Origin: Streptomyces sp. MMG1533
GTDB lineage: Bacteria > Actinomycetota > Actinomycetes > Streptomycetales > Streptomycetaceae
Reading direction: 5' to 3'
DNA length: 64,000 nucleotides
NCBI RefSeq assembly: GCF_001279775.1
Contig: NZ_LGDG01000122.1
Coordinates: 186,001 to 250,000 of the forward strand
Both the position numbers and the translations under genes were made by a program. Of the stretch, positions 48,910 to 57,658 are shown piece after piece. A model generated the notes under the pieces. The model made no database searches. It was not told the origin of the DNA and saw only the letters and a list, made by a program, of their open reading frames with translations. How positions within the stretch are numbered: the first letter of the stretch is position 1; every line of letters starts with the position of its first letter.

Positions 48910-49548
48910 TCACAGCCCCATCCGTCGCTTCGAGGCGGCCGGGCGGACGTCCGCGAGGGACTCCACGACCCGGTCGACCATGCCGTACTCCCTGGCCTCC
49001 TCGGCCGTGAACCAGCGGTCGCGGTCGCCGTCCCGGGAGATGGTCTGCGGGCTCTGTCCGGTGTGTTCGGCGGTGATCCGCTCGATGGTCCGCTTGGTGT
49101 GCTCCAGGTTGTCCGCCTGGATCTCGATGTCCGCCGTGGTACCGCCGATACCGGCCGACGGCTGGTGCATCATGATCCGCGCGTTGGGGAGCGCGTAGCG
49201 CTTGCCGGGGGTGCCGACGCTCAGCAGGAACTGGCCCATGCTCGCGGCGAAACCCATGGCGAGCGTGGAGACGTCGTTGGGGATCAGCCGCATCGTGTCG
49301 TAGATGGCCAGGCCCGCGTGCACGGAGCCACCCGGGCTGTTGACGTACAGGCTGATGTCGGTGCGCGGGTCCTCCGCGGACAGGATCAGCAACTGGGTGC
49401 AGACCCGGTTCGCGGAGACCTCGTCGACCTGGGTGCCCAGCAGGACGATGCGCTGCGCGAGCAGCTGGGCGGCCAGGTGGTCGTCGAACCGGGTGGGCGG
49501 AGTGTCGCCCTCCTCGGCCCGCCGCGCGAGCATGGTGAGCGGAGTCAT
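48910..49548 (-). CDS. clpP3: ClpP3-type ATP-dependent Clp protease proteolytic subunit
   Basis: A 212-residue serine peptidase with an intact triad: Ser in [12 protein letters not shown], His in [12 protein letters not shown] and Asp in [16 protein letters not shown]. It forms the barrel-shaped chamber that degrades substrates unfolded by ClpX or ClpC. Together with the following ClpP4 it would make a heteromeric complex. ATG 49548 is preceded by CGAGGAGAACC. It is first in the operon, about 75-105 bp downstream of PopR-type boxes. Confidence 0.94.
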   Translation of the reverse strand: MTPLTMLARRAEEGDTPPTRFDDHLAAQLLAQRIVLLGTQVDEVSANRVCTQLLILSAEDPRTDISLYVNSPGGSVHAGLAIYDTMRLIPNDVSTLAMGFAASMGQFLLSVGTPGKRYALPNARIMMHQPSAGIGGTTADIEIQADNLEHTKRTIERITAEHTGQSPQTISRDGDRDRWFTAEEAREYGMVDRVVESLADVRPAASKRRMGL

Positions 49549-49620
49549 CGGTTCTCCTCGTGGTGGCGGGGATGCCGTCGACTCCACTCTTGACCTCGGA
49601 CGGTGCCGGGATGCGGATTC

Positions 49621-49650
49621 TCTGCCCGCGGCAGATTCGCTGAGGGCAGA
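49621..49650 (-). promoter_or_regulatory. Candidate PopR operator of the clpP3-clpP4 operon
   Basis: TCTGCC-CGC-GGCAGA (49621-49635) is a perfect 6-bp inverted repeat with a 3-bp centre; an extra half-site GGCAGA follows at 49645-49650. PopR boxes described for S. lividans are, from memory, of this TCTGCC/GGCAGA kind. The position 73 bp before clpP3 suits an activator. Confidence 0.62.
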
Positions 49651-49693
49651 GCGGGCGGTCAGCGTTCTCGTGTCGGTCGACGTTCCCCCCGCG

Positions 49694-50905
49694 TCAGCCG
49701 ACGCCCTTCTCGCGCAGCTGCCGGAAGAAGGCGCGCACGTCCTCCACCAGCAGGTCGGGCTCCTCCATCGCCGCGAAGTGTCCGCCCCGGTCGAGTTCCG
49801 TCCAGCGCACGATGTTCTCCGTCCGCTCCGCCTTGTGACGCAGGGGGATCTGCGGGTCGCCCGGGAAGGACGCCACCGCGGTCGGGGCGGTCGAGGGCTC
49901 GTTCGGAGCGGCGATCCGGTCCCCGCTGGCGTGGGCACGCTCGTAATAGACCCGGGCGGACGAACCCGCCGTCCCCGTCAGCCAGTACAGCATCACGTTC
50001 GTCAGCATCTGGTCCCGGTCGACGGCTTCCTCGGGCAGCTCGTCGGAGTCCGTCCACTCCTGGAACTTCTCGACGATCCAGGCGAGTTGGCCGACGGGTG
50101 AGTCCGTGAGCGCGTACGAAAGAGTCTGCGGCCGGGTGGACTGCACGTGGAAGTAACCCGTCCCGTCCCGGAACCACTCGGCCCACCGGCGCCACGAGGT
50201 GAGCGTGCGCTCCCGCTCCTCGGGGCTCAGCGCCTCCAGCTCCTCGGTGGTCGGCTCGGTGGCCGCCTGTGCGCCGGGCAGCAGGTTGAGGTGGATGCCG
50301 ATGACCCGGTCGGGGTGGACACGGCCCAGTTCGCGCGAGATCCCGGCGCCCCAGTCGCCGCCCTGCGCGCCGAATCGCTCGTAGCCGAGGCGGGTCATCA
50401 GCTCGACCCAGGCGTCGGCGATCCGGCGCGCCTCCCAGCCGGTCTCCCGGGTGGGCCCGGAGAACCCGAAGCCGGGAATGCTCGGCAGTACCACGTGGAA
50501 GGCGTCGGCGGGGTCACCGCCGTGAGCGGCCGGGTCCGTCAACGGTCCGACGACGTCGAGGAATTCGACGATCGACCCCGGCCAGCCGTGCGTGATGATC
50601 AGCGGGGTGGCGTCGGGCTCGGGGGAGCGGATGTGCGCGAAGTGCACGTGCGCGCCGTCGATCTCGGTCGTGAACTGCGGCCACTCGTTCAGCCGCGCCT
50701 CGGCCGCCCGCCAGTCGTACGCGTGCCGCCAGTGGCGCACCAGCTCGCGCAGGTAGTCCGACGGAACGCCGTATGCCCAGCCCACCCCCGGCAGCTCGTC
50801 CGGCCACCGGGTCGCATCGAGGCGGTAGTGGAGGTCGTCGAGGTCGCTCTGCGGTATGTCGATGCGGAAGGGCCGGATGCCGCTGTCGGCGCGCGATGAC
50901 GTCAT
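49694..50905 (-). CDS. Epoxide hydrolase
   Basis: A 403-residue microsomal-type epoxide hydrolase. The N-terminal EHN domain (1-110) contains [20 protein letters not shown]; the alpha/beta-hydrolase core has the oxyanion motif HGWPGS, the nucleophile Asp in [13 protein letters not shown] and the His in [14 protein letters not shown]. It opens epoxides to diols, with the two lid tyrosines likely in [22 protein letters not shown] 50905 begins the EHN domain. The natural substrate is unknown. It is divergent from a VOC gene. Confidence 0.93.
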   Translation of the reverse strand: MTSSRADSGIRPFRIDIPQSDLDDLHYRLDATRWPDELPGVGWAYGVPSDYLRELVRHWRHAYDWRAAEARLNEWPQFTTEIDGAHVHFAHIRSPEPDATPLIITHGWPGSIVEFLDVVGPLTDPAAHGGDPADAFHVVLPSIPGFGFSGPTRETGWEARRIADAWVELMTRLGYERFGAQGGDWGAGISRELGRVHPDRVIGIHLNLLPGAQAATEPTTEELEALSPEERERTLTSWRRWAEWFRDGTGYFHVQSTRPQTLSYALTDSPVGQLAWIVEKFQEWTDSDELPEEAVDRDQMLTNVMLYWLTGTAGSSARVYYERAHASGDRIAAPNEPSTAPTAVASFPGDPQIPLRHKAERTENIVRWTELDRGGHFAAMEEPDLLVEDVRAFFRQLREKGVG

Positions 50906-50949
50906 GGTCGCGATGCTAGTTCCGGTCGGTGCATCGGCCACCCGGATTG

Positions 50950-50967
50950 ATCGGCCGCCCGGCCGAT
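50950..50967. promoter_or_regulatory. Inverted repeat in a divergent promoter
   Basis: ATCGGCC (50950-50956) / GGCCGAT (50961-50967), spacer GCCC, lies between the epoxide hydrolase and VOC genes. A regulator site shared by both is possible. Confidence 0.4.
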
Positions 50968-51029
50968 GAGTTCCGCGGCCAGAATCGGTCGACACAGGTG
51001 ACCGTGTTCCACACGCCCAGGAGGTACGC

Positions 51030-51512
51030 ATGACCACCGACGGATTCACCACGTGTCTCTGGTTCGACGGCCAGGCCGAGGAGGCCGCCCACTTCTACGT
51101 CTCGGTCTTCAAGAACTCCAGCGTCGGCAAGGTCGCGCACTACCCCGAGGGAGCGCCCCAGCCTGCCGGCACCGTGCTGACCGTGGAGTTCACGGCCAAC
51201 GGCCACAAGTTCCTCGGGCTCAACGGCGGCCCCGAGTTCAAGTTCACCGAGGCGGTCTCCTTCATGATCTTCTGCCAGAACCAGGAGGAGGTCGACTACC
51301 ACTGGACCAAGCTCACCGAGGGCGGCGGCGAGCCCGGCCCCTGCGGCTGGCTGAAGGACAGGTACGGCGTGTCCTGGCAGGTCGTCCCCGACCGCCTCAT
51401 CGAGCTGACCACCGACCCGGACCGGGAGAAGGCGGCCCGCGCGACCAAGGCCATGATGGCGATGGGCAAGATCGACATCGCCGCCCTGGAGAAGGCGGCC
51501 GCGGGGGAGTGA
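51030..51512 (+). CDS. VOC-family protein of the PhnB / 3-demethylubiquinone methyltransferase-like group
   Basis: A 160-residue protein. [40 protein letters not shown] and [19 protein letters not shown] are the PhnB-like VOC pattern; the family name is historical and methyltransferase activity is not implied. The C-terminal helix [20 protein letters not shown] is characteristic. AGGAGG precedes ATG 51030. The stop codon is inside a 21-bp tandem duplication. Confidence 0.88.
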   Translation: MTTDGFTTCLWFDGQAEEAAHFYVSVFKNSSVGKVAHYPEGAPQPAGTVLTVEFTANGHKFLGLNGGPEFKFTEAVSFMIFCQNQEEVDYHWTKLTEGGGEPGPCGWLKDRYGVSWQVVPDRLIELTTDPDREKAARATKAMMAMGKIDIAALEKAAAGE

Positions 51513-51541
51513 CCCCTATTCGCGGGGGAGTGACCCCTATT
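51500..51541. repeat. 21-bp tandem duplication across two convergent stop codons
   Basis: CGCGGGGGAGTGACCCCTATT is repeated exactly at 51500-51520 and 51521-51541. The first copy contains the TGA of the VOC gene, the second contains the TAG (minus strand, 51537-51539) of the lipoprotein gene, and each copy carries both stops in register. It looks like a replication-slippage event that duplicated the junction. Confidence 0.9.
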
Positions 51542-52445
51542 CGCCGAGGCTCTCGCCGACCACCCGCGTGATCTCCCGGGCGATGCGCAGGATGCCGGGG
51601 GAGCGGACCGGGCAGGGCTTCGGCGTGGCCGTCGTCGGGGCCAGACAGAAGTGCAGGTAGTCCTTGTCGAGGTGGAGGGCGGTACGGTCCCGGTCGGGCT
51701 GGGTGCAGTAGTCCGGGTGGTCGTGCTCGTAGGCGGTGCACGGCAGGTACTGGACCCAGGTCTGACGGGCACCGGCGGGGCTGACCGTCCCGCCCGCGTC
51801 GGCGACGAGGTCGCCCGAGGCGGCGGCCCGCTCCTCGTAGAGGCTGTTCACCCGCCGCACGCGCTCGGGGGTCATCGGGTCCGGGCCCTGCAGCACCCAC
51901 ACGATCCGCGGCCGCTTCGACCCGCCGGCCACGGTGATCTGCTCGGTGAGCCGCTCGGCGTCGGCGGTGTACCGGTCGAAGTACTCGGTGGGCGAGGCGT
52001 CGTGGGTGATCCCGTCCATGCACCAGGTGTAGCCCCAGGCGTTGCCCCAGAACTGCAGGACCACGTAGTCCGGGTGCAGCGACCGCACCAGGGCGGCCGC
52101 CTTGTCCCGGTCCGGTACGAGCGACCGCGCCCCGGTGCCCTCCAGGTAGTCGCACAACGTGGTCCCCGAATAGGGGGCGCTCGTGTACCGCGCGCCCAGG
52201 TCCCGGGTCAGCTGCTGCCCGAGCACCCGCTGGTTCTCCATCGCGAGGGAGTCGCCCAGGTACAGCACGGTGGGCGCCTTCGCCGGGGCACGCGGCGAGG
52301 CGACCGGCCGCCGGTGCTCGGTGACGGGGGACGAGGCCGGTACGCCGGGGGCGGGCGGCGCATCCTCCGGACCCGACGACGGATCCGTGCACGCGCCGAG
52401 CAGCAGCCCGACCAGCAGCACCCCCACGACCCACACCCTGCGCAT
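51537..52445 (-). CDS. SGNH/GDSL hydrolase lipoprotein
   Basis: A 302-residue exported protein with a lipoprotein signal (MRRVWVVGVLLVGLLLGAC) placing Cys19 as lipid anchor, then a Pro/Ser linker to about 58 and an SGNH domain. Block I is LYLGDSLAMEN with the Ser; the Asn/Gly blocks fit VVLQFWGNAWGY; the Asp-x-x-His block is probably DKDYLHFCLA. Six Cys suggest disulfides outside the cell. Likely an esterase or acyl-transferring enzyme acting on the wall or its polysaccharides. Confidence 0.85.
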   Translation of the reverse strand: MRRVWVVGVLLVGLLLGACTDPSSGPEDAPPAPGVPASSPVTEHRRPVASPRAPAKAPTVLYLGDSLAMENQRVLGQQLTRDLGARYTSAPYSGTTLCDYLEGTGARSLVPDRDKAAALVRSLHPDYVVLQFWGNAWGYTWCMDGITHDASPTEYFDRYTADAERLTEQITVAGGSKRPRIVWVLQGPDPMTPERVRRVNSLYEERAAASGDLVADAGGTVSPAGARQTWVQYLPCTAYEHDHPDYCTQPDRDRTALHLDKDYLHFCLAPTTATPKPCPVRSPGILRIAREITRVVGESLGE

Positions 52446-52771
52446 GCGACCACTCCCGCCCCGGTCGGCGAAACGGCTCCCCAGGCAAGCACAGCCGGAC
52501 ACAGGGCGGAAGACCCACGACCGGCCAACAGCCGACCCAGATGGTCCGCTTGCTCGCGCAGTTGCCACGATGGCGAGATTGCGGGCCCGGGCGCTTGCGG
52601 AATCGGCCTGCGCGGCGGCGATCGTCACCTCGTCGGCCCGGCAGCCGTACCTCAGATGTCAGGGGACGGAGACGGGGCGGCGAGGAGTGCACGGACCACC
52701 GCCCGCGCTCCCCGCCGACGACAAGGACCGCCGCCCAGGCTGCCCGGCACGCCCCCCGCGGACCAGCCGGT
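52446..52771. other. 326-bp non-coding interval
   Basis: Between the lipoprotein start and the 3' end of the dehydrogenase gene no reading frame has a ribosome binding site and a recognisable product. A frame starting MARLRARALAESACAAAIVT at 52570 is open but uninformative. The interval should hold the lipoprotein promoter; no clear repeats or hairpins were noticed. Confidence 0.4.
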
Positions 52772-53794
52772 TCAGCGCGGGTCGTTCACCAGCACCGCCG
52801 CCCCGTCGAAGCGACCGGCCTTGAGGTCCCGCAGCGCCTCGTCGGCCCGCGACAGGGGATAGGTGTGCGTGGTGGCGCGCACGCCGTACCGCGCGGCGCG
52901 GGCCAGGAACTCGCGCCCGTCCTCGCGCGTGTTGGAGGTGACGCTGCGCAGCTCCTTCTCGTAGAACAGCTCGCTCTCGTAACGCAGTGGCGGGATGTCG
53001 GTCAGATGGATCCCGGCGACCGCGAGGACCCCGCCCCGGTCCAGGGCCCGCAGCGCGACCGGCACCAGATCGCCGACCGGCGCGAACAGGATCGCGCTGT
53101 CCAGCGGCTCGGGCGGCTGGGCGTACGCCTCCTGCGCGGAGGCGGCTCCGAGGGCCAGCGCCAGCCGCCGCGCGTCGGCGCCCCGTGTCATGACGTGCAC
53201 GGAGGCACCCTCGGCCAGCGCGACCTGCGCGCACAGGTGGGCGCTGCCCCCGAAGCCGTACAGCCCGAGGCGTCCGCCCGGCGGCGGTGCCGCCCGCCGC
53301 AGCGCGCGGTATCCGATGATCCCCGCGCACAGCAGGGGCGCCGCGGACACGTCGTCCAGGCCGTCGGGCAGCCGGTAGGCGAAGGCGCCGGGCACGGTCG
53401 TGTACTCCGCGTAACCGCCGTCGGCGTCCCAGCCCGTGTACCGCGAGGCCGGACACAGGTTCTCGGCCCCGCGCAGGCAGTGGGCGCAGGTGCCGTCGGT
53501 GCGGCGCAGCCACGCCGCGCCCACCCTGTCCCCGGGGGCGAAGCCGCGCACCGCCGCCCCGAGGCCCGCCACCGCACCGACGACCTCGTGCCCGGGCGTC
53601 ACCCCGGGTCGGCGCACCGGCAGGTCGCCCTCGGTGACGTGGAGATCGGTACGGCACACCCCGCACGCGCGCACACGCAGGAGCAGCTCGTCCTCCCCGG
53701 GCACCGGCACCGGTTTCCCGGCGAACCGGAGAGGCCCTCCCTCGACCGGTCCCGGGGCCACCACGGACCACGCTCGCATCGTTCCGTCCGTCAT
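52772..53794 (-). CDS. Zinc-dependent alcohol dehydrogenase, AdhP-like
   Basis: A 340-residue MDR enzyme with both zinc sites: catalytic ([21 protein letters not shown]) and structural ([14 protein letters not shown]), and the nucleotide fold [18 protein letters not shown]. The cofactor-binding motif is GFGGS, without the second canonical Gly spacing, as in other members of this branch. It oxidises or reduces alcohols/aldehydes with NAD(P). ATG 53794 is chosen; a near-upstream palindrome and the divergent VOC gene suggest shared control. Confidence 0.9.
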   Translation of the reverse strand: MTDGTMRAWSVVAPGPVEGGPLRFAGKPVPVPGEDELLLRVRACGVCRTDLHVTEGDLPVRRPGVTPGHEVVGAVAGLGAAVRGFAPGDRVGAAWLRRTDGTCAHCLRGAENLCPASRYTGWDADGGYAEYTTVPGAFAYRLPDGLDDVSAAPLLCAGIIGYRALRRAAPPPGGRLGLYGFGGSAHLCAQVALAEGASVHVMTRGADARRLALALGAASAQEAYAQPPEPLDSAILFAPVGDLVPVALRALDRGGVLAVAGIHLTDIPPLRYESELFYEKELRSVTSNTREDGREFLARAARYGVRATTHTYPLSRADEALRDLKAGRFDGAAVLVNDPR

Positions 53795-53861
53795 ATCGCT
53801 CCCCGTCCCGCCGAAGATCTCGTGGGGTCTGTCGAAAGCCGACCTCTTCTGTCCAGTGTGA

Positions 53862-53877
53862 AACGGTCCGGACCGTT
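53862..53877. promoter_or_regulatory. 16-bp perfect palindrome, probable operator
   Basis: AACGGTCCGGACCGTT (53862-53877) has no spacer and reads the same on both strands. It lies 68 bp before the dehydrogenase start and 114 bp before the VOC start. The 8-bp half-site suits a TetR-like dimer; no such gene is adjacent. Confidence 0.6.
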
Positions 53878-53912
53878 CGACGCGCGGTCCGGCGAACCGG
53901 TGGCTAGCGTGA

Positions 53913-53964
53913 GGAAACGGACCACGGAAACGGACCACGGAAACGGACCACGGAAACGGACCAC
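53913..53964. repeat. Four perfect 13-bp tandem repeats
   Basis: GGAAACGGACCAC is repeated four times without a mismatch (53913-53925, 53926-53938, 53939-53951, 53952-53964), ending 26 bp before the VOC ATG. Each unit carries CGGACC, the half-site core of the palindrome 36 bp upstream, so the array could present several binding sites to one regulator. Confidence 0.92.
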
Positions 53965-53990
53965 CCACCGAATCGGAGAGGGCCGCAGTC

Positions 53991-54791
53991 ATGGCCGTAC
54001 AACCTGAGGGAACCCCCTGCTGGGCCGATGCGATGTTCAAGGACGTCGAGGGAGCCAAGAGCTTCTACGGCGACGTCCTGGGCTGGACCTTCGGCGAGGC
54101 GTCGTCGGAGTACGGCAACTACACGCAGGCCTACGCCGACGGGAAGGCGGTCGCCGCCGTCGTACCGCCGATGTCCGGTCAGGAGGGGCATTCGCAGTGG
54201 TGCCTGTACTTCGCGTCGCCGGACGCCGCCGCCACCGCCGGCCGGATCCGTGAGAACGGCGGCGAGGTGGTGATGGAGCCGATGCAGGTCGGCGACTTCG
54301 GCACCATGTGCCTGGGCCGCGACCCCAGCGGCGTCGTCTTCGGCGTCTGGCAGGCCGGCGTCCACGAGGGGTTCGAGGCGCCGCCCGAGCAGCCGGGCGC
54401 GTTCTGCTGGGCCGAGGTCTTCACCCGTGAGCCCGAGAAGTCGGACGCGTTCTTCCCGGCCGTCTTCCCGTACACCGCGAAGCAGATGCAGGACGACGCG
54501 GTCGACTTCCGCATGTTCGAGGTCGACGGCAACACGGTGCTGGGCCGGATGACGATGGGGGACGAGTTCCCGCCCGAGGTGCCGCCGTACATCAACGTCT
54601 ACTTCACCGTCGACGACTGCGACGACGCCGTCGCCAGGGCCACCAAGCTCGGCGGCGTCCTCAGGTTCGGCCCGATGGACACCCCGTTCGGCCGCTTCGC
54701 CGCTCTCAGCGACCCGCAGGGCGCGAGCTTCTCGGTGATCGACGTCACGACGACTTCAGGAGAGATGCCGCAGGTCGCGGACGTCTCCTGA
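53991..54791 (+). CDS. Two-domain VOC-family protein
   Basis: A 266-residue tandem glyoxalase-like protein. Domain 1 ([20 protein letters not shown] to [13 protein letters not shown]) and domain 2 ([20 protein letters not shown] to [12 protein letters not shown]) are paralogous halves. The type is abundant in Streptomyces and related to the M. tuberculosis CFP-30B antigen family; a catalytic role is not established. It is preceded by GGAGAGGGC and four tandem repeats that may regulate it. It is divergent from the alcohol dehydrogenase. Confidence 0.9.
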   Translation: MAVQPEGTPCWADAMFKDVEGAKSFYGDVLGWTFGEASSEYGNYTQAYADGKAVAAVVPPMSGQEGHSQWCLYFASPDAAATAGRIRENGGEVVMEPMQVGDFGTMCLGRDPSGVVFGVWQAGVHEGFEAPPEQPGAFCWAEVFTREPEKSDAFFPAVFPYTAKQMQDDAVDFRMFEVDGNTVLGRMTMGDEFPPEVPPYINVYFTVDDCDDAVARATKLGGVLRFGPMDTPFGRFAALSDPQGASFSVIDVTTTSGEMPQVADVS

Positions 54792-54822
54792 GTACCGTCC
54801 GAACGCCCCGCGCGGCCGTGGC

Positions 54823-55527
54823 ATGATCGAGCGCATGCGTGAACGTGTTGTGGCCGCGTGCGACGGGGCTTCGAAGGGAAACCCGGGACCGGCGGGCTGG
54901 GCCTGGGTGGTTGCGGACGAAACGGGGACCCCGGCCCGGTGGGAGGCGGGGCCGCTCGGCAAGGCCACCAACAACGTCGCCGAACTGACCGCGCTGGAGC
55001 GCCTGTTGGCGTCGACCGACGCGGACGTACCGCTCGAGATCCGGATGGACTCGCAGTACGCCATGAAGGCTGTCACCACCTGGCTGCCCGGCTGGAAGCG
55101 CAACGGCTGGAAGACCTCCGCCGGAAAGCCGGTCGCCAACCAGGATCTGGTCGTGCGTATCGACGAACTCCTCGACGGCCGCTCGGTCGAGTTCCGCTAT
55201 GTGCCCGCCCACCAGGTCGACGGCGACCGGCTCAACGACTTCGCCGACCGCGCCGCCAGCCAGGCGGCGACCGTGCAGGAGCCCGCGGGCAGCGGTCTCG
55301 GTTCGCCGGAGCCGCCGCCCGCACCGGACACGCCGCCGACCCGCACTCCGCGCAAGCGGTCCGGTGGGGCCAAGGCGTCCGGCGGGAGCGGCGGCTCCGC
55401 ACGGACCATCAAGGCGAAGTTCCCCGGCCGCTGCGTCTGCGGACGCCCGTATGCGGCCGGGGAACCCATCGCCAAGAACGATCAGGGCTGGGGCCATCCG
55501 GAGTGCCGTACGGCTGCTGCCGGATAG
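54823..55527 (+). CDS. rnhA: Ribonuclease H (type I) with Cys-rich C-terminal extension
   Basis: A 234-residue protein. Residues 5-150 are RNase HI: first catalytic Asp in VAACDGASKGNPGPAGWAWV, Glu in NVAELTAL, Asp in IRMDSQYAMKAV, and the final metal-binding region near YVPAHQVDGDRLNDFADRAA. After a Pro/Thr/Gly linker (about 160-195) a basic end segment holds CVCGRPYAAGEPIAKNDQGW followed by GHPEC, which looks like a small zinc-binding unit and is common in actinobacterial homologues. It cleaves RNA in RNA-DNA hybrids. ATG 54835 is an alternative start. Confidence 0.9.
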   Translation: MIERMRERVVAACDGASKGNPGPAGWAWVVADETGTPARWEAGPLGKATNNVAELTALERLLASTDADVPLEIRMDSQYAMKAVTTWLPGWKRNGWKTSAGKPVANQDLVVRIDELLDGRSVEFRYVPAHQVDGDRLNDFADRAASQAATVQEPAGSGLGSPEPPPAPDTPPTRTPRKRSGGAKASGGSGGSARTIKAKFPGRCVCGRPYAAGEPIAKNDQGWGHPECRTAAAG

Positions 55528-55537
55528 CGCGCGGTGG

Positions 55538-55990
55538 TCACACGACCACGCCGCGCCATTCCCCGCTCTCCTGGCCGCGCTCCTCGATGTACTTCTTGAA
55601 GCGCTCCAGGTCGCCCTTGGTCTGCCGCTTCACGAAGCCGAGCTTGTCGCCGACCTTCTCGGTGACGCTGTCCGGATGGAAGTCCATCTGGAGCATCACC
55701 TTGGTGTGCTGGTCGTCGAGCCGGTGGAAGGTCACCGCACCGGCCTGCTGGGCTTCGCCCGCGATCGTGGTCCAGGCGACCCGCTCGTCCGGGATCTGTT
55801 CCGTGATCTCCGCGTCGAACTCCCGGTGGACCCCGTTCACGTTGGTCACCCAGTGGGTGAGCGTGTCCGTGCGCTGTTCGATGTGCTCCACCCCGCTCAT
55901 GAACTCGGGGAAGGTCTCGAACTGCGTCCACTGGTTGTACGCCGTGTGCACGGGGACACCGACCTCGATGGATTCCTCGACCTGCGACAC
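55538..55990 (-). CDS. SRPBCC / polyketide-cyclase-like protein
   Basis: A 150-residue START-like helix-grip domain. SIEVGVPVHTAYNQWTQFET, then FPEFMSGVEHIEQRTDTLTH, HWVTNVNGVHREFDAEITEQ, and VKRQTKGDLERFKKYIEERG are the COG5637-type pattern for actinobacterial cyclase/dehydrase proteins of unknown ligand. Start GTG 55990 follows GGAGG by nine bases. It is 11 bp from the convergent RNase H stop. The ligand and reaction are unknown. Confidence 0.87.
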   Translation of the reverse strand: MSQVEESIEVGVPVHTAYNQWTQFETFPEFMSGVEHIEQRTDTLTHWVTNVNGVHREFDAEITEQIPDERVAWTTIAGEAQQAGAVTFHRLDDQHTKVMLQMDFHPDSVTEKVGDKLGFVKRQTKGDLERFKKYIEERGQESGEWRGVVV

Positions 55991-56074
55991 AGGTCATCGC
56001 CTCCTTCGTCTCGTCGGGTTGGTCCGGCGCGGGTACCCGTGACCTGCGGAGCAAACCCCGGAAACCGGCGGCCG

Positions 56075-56899
56075 TCAGTCGGTGTCGAAGGTGTAATGGG
56101 CGGTGTGGTCCAGCAGGTCGGCGGGACGCGTGTCGTTCCAGGGCTTCATGGTCTCGCCGAGGTCGACCACGTCCGGCGTCCCGGCGGCCGGCAGGTAACC
56201 GGCCCCCGGGTACCGGCGCTGCCACTCGGCCCACAGCTTGTCGACGTACGCGTGGTGCAGCCAGAACACCGGATCGTTGGGGGAGACCCCGGTGGCCATC
56301 TGCCCGCCGACCCAGACATGGACCCTGTTGTGCAGGTTGACGCCCCTCCAGCCCTCCAGGTGGTTGCGGAAGCCGTCCGACGCGCTGTTCCAAGGCGCCA
56401 TGTCGTACGTGGGTATGGACAGGACGGACTCCACCTCGGCCCGCGTCGGCAGCTCCCGCACACCGGTGCCGAGCGAACGCCGAAGAAACGTACGGCCGTC
56501 GATGCGCACGCTGATCGGCCAGTTGCCGGCGTCGGCGGCGAACGGACCGTCCGTCACCCGGCCGTCCCTACTGCGCCCGGTGCCGCCGAGGAAGTCGGGC
56601 GCCCACAGCGAGGCCCGCGCCGAGCGGTCGCTGCTCCAGTCCCAGTACGGCAGCGCGACCGACGCGTCCACCGACTGCAGGGCGCGTTCGAACTCCAGAA
56701 GGAATCTGCGGTGCCAGGGCAGGAACGACGGCGAACGGTGGCCGGTGCGTTCGCCGTTGTCGGTGTCACCGACGATGAAGGCGTTGTGCGTGGTGACGAA
56801 GGTGTCGTAGCGGCCACTGCGCTTGAGCTCCAGGACGGCGGCGACGAAACGGCGCTTCTCGTCGGCGGTCAGGCTCGCCTGGTTCTTGCGGACGGTCAT
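56075..56899 (-). CDS. melC2: Tyrosinase (MelC2)
   Basis: A 274-residue type 3 copper oxidase. CuA ligands lie in VTTHNAFIVGD, GHRSPSFLPWHRRFLLEFE; CuB ligands in NLHNRVHVWVGG and DPVFWLHHAYVDKLWAEWQ, all His in place. It hydroxylates tyrosine and oxidises DOPA to dopaquinone for melanin. The protein has no signal of its own; it is exported and copper-loaded with MelC1, encoded 32 bp upstream on the same transcript. ATG 56899 starts the conserved MTVRKNQASL. Confidence 0.96.
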   Translation of the reverse strand: MTVRKNQASLTADEKRRFVAAVLELKRSGRYDTFVTTHNAFIVGDTDNGERTGHRSPSFLPWHRRFLLEFERALQSVDASVALPYWDWSSDRSARASLWAPDFLGGTGRSRDGRVTDGPFAADAGNWPISVRIDGRTFLRRSLGTGVRELPTRAEVESVLSIPTYDMAPWNSASDGFRNHLEGWRGVNLHNRVHVWVGGQMATGVSPNDPVFWLHHAYVDKLWAEWQRRYPGAGYLPAAGTPDVVDLGETMKPWNDTRPADLLDHTAHYTFDTD

Positions 56900-56931
56900 G
56901 TGCGGGTCTCCCAACGAGCGGGTGGATCAGA

Positions 56932-57315
56932 TCAGTTGGCGGGGAACGGCAGGAGCGCGGCGCCCTGCAGTTCGTCCACCGCGGCACGGGCGGCGGCCCG
57001 CGGGGTGGCCACCGGGTCGTAGTGGCTGACGACGCTGATCCAGCTGCCGTCGGCGTTGCGCATCACGTGCAGCTCCACCGTGTCGATGAACACGGCGTAT
57101 CCGGTGCCGTGGTGGTGACCGCCTCCGGCGGTGGGCCGGCCCTGTATCCGGCGCCCCCTGTAGACCTCGTCGAAGGACGCAGCGGAATCCTGGTGACGGT
57201 CGGCGGCGGACGCGCCCGGTGCGGTGATCACCGGGGCTCCGGCCCCCGCGGCGAGGGCCCCCGCGGCGAGGGCCGCCGCGGCGGTGAGCGCGCGGCGACG
57301 GCTGAGTTCAGGCAT
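56932..57315 (-). CDS. melC1: Tyrosinase co-factor protein MelC1
   Basis: A 127-residue copper chaperone. The twin-arginine signal [20 protein letters not shown] ends near residue 38; the mature part has [20 protein letters not shown], then [20 protein letters not shown] and [20 protein letters not shown], the MelC1 core with the His cluster that delivers copper. It forms a complex with MelC2 and carries it through the Tat pathway. It is the first gene of the melanin operon; AGGAGG lies before ATG 57315. Confidence 0.94.
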   Translation of the reverse strand: MPELSRRRALTAAAALAAGALAAGAGAPVITAPGASAADRHQDSAASFDEVYRGRRIQGRPTAGGGHHHGTGYAVFIDTVELHVMRNADGSWISVVSHYDPVATPRAAARAAVDELQGAALLPFPAN

Positions 57316-57658
57316 GCGGGACCTCCTGGGGTGTCTTCGGTTGACGACCCCGCATGCCTATCGGCCTGGTCGAGAGCCGGAGAAATCCCCCGCGGCCGGT
57401 TGGCTGCGATCCGGACAATTACCAAGATGTCGTGCAGAGTTGAACGAAGTTGATCTTGCCGCGGAGAAGGCCCGTCGTTCCCCGGAAGGGGGAATTCCTT
57501 CTCTCGGGAGCGGCGATTCCGGTGGTCCTTCGCGGCGGGGTGCGCGCCCTGTGGCCTGTCTCACCTGCGAAAAGTGACGCGAACCGGAAGGTCTCGGGAG
57601 TGCGCCAGGCTCCTGCTACTGTGCGTTGCCAGTTGACCGCTCTGGGTAATTTCTAGGG
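57316..57658. promoter_or_regulatory. Divergent promoter region of melC1 and the FAD monooxygenase gene
   Basis: No convincing small gene was found in these 343 bp. They must contain the mel promoter and the promoter of the rightward monooxygenase gene; a possible -10 TACTGT is at 57617-57622, about 40 bp before that gene. The middle part is less G+C-rich than the genes. No operator was recognised. Confidence 0.4.

Noticed and set aside
52570..52824. Small ORF between the lipoprotein and dehydrogenase genes
   Set aside because: It is Arg/Pro-rich and overlaps the 3' end of the dehydrogenase gene; it has no ribosome binding site and no recognisable motif.
53913..53964. CRISPR array
   Set aside because: The units are directly adjacent, with no spacers, and only 13 bp long; no cas genes are present.
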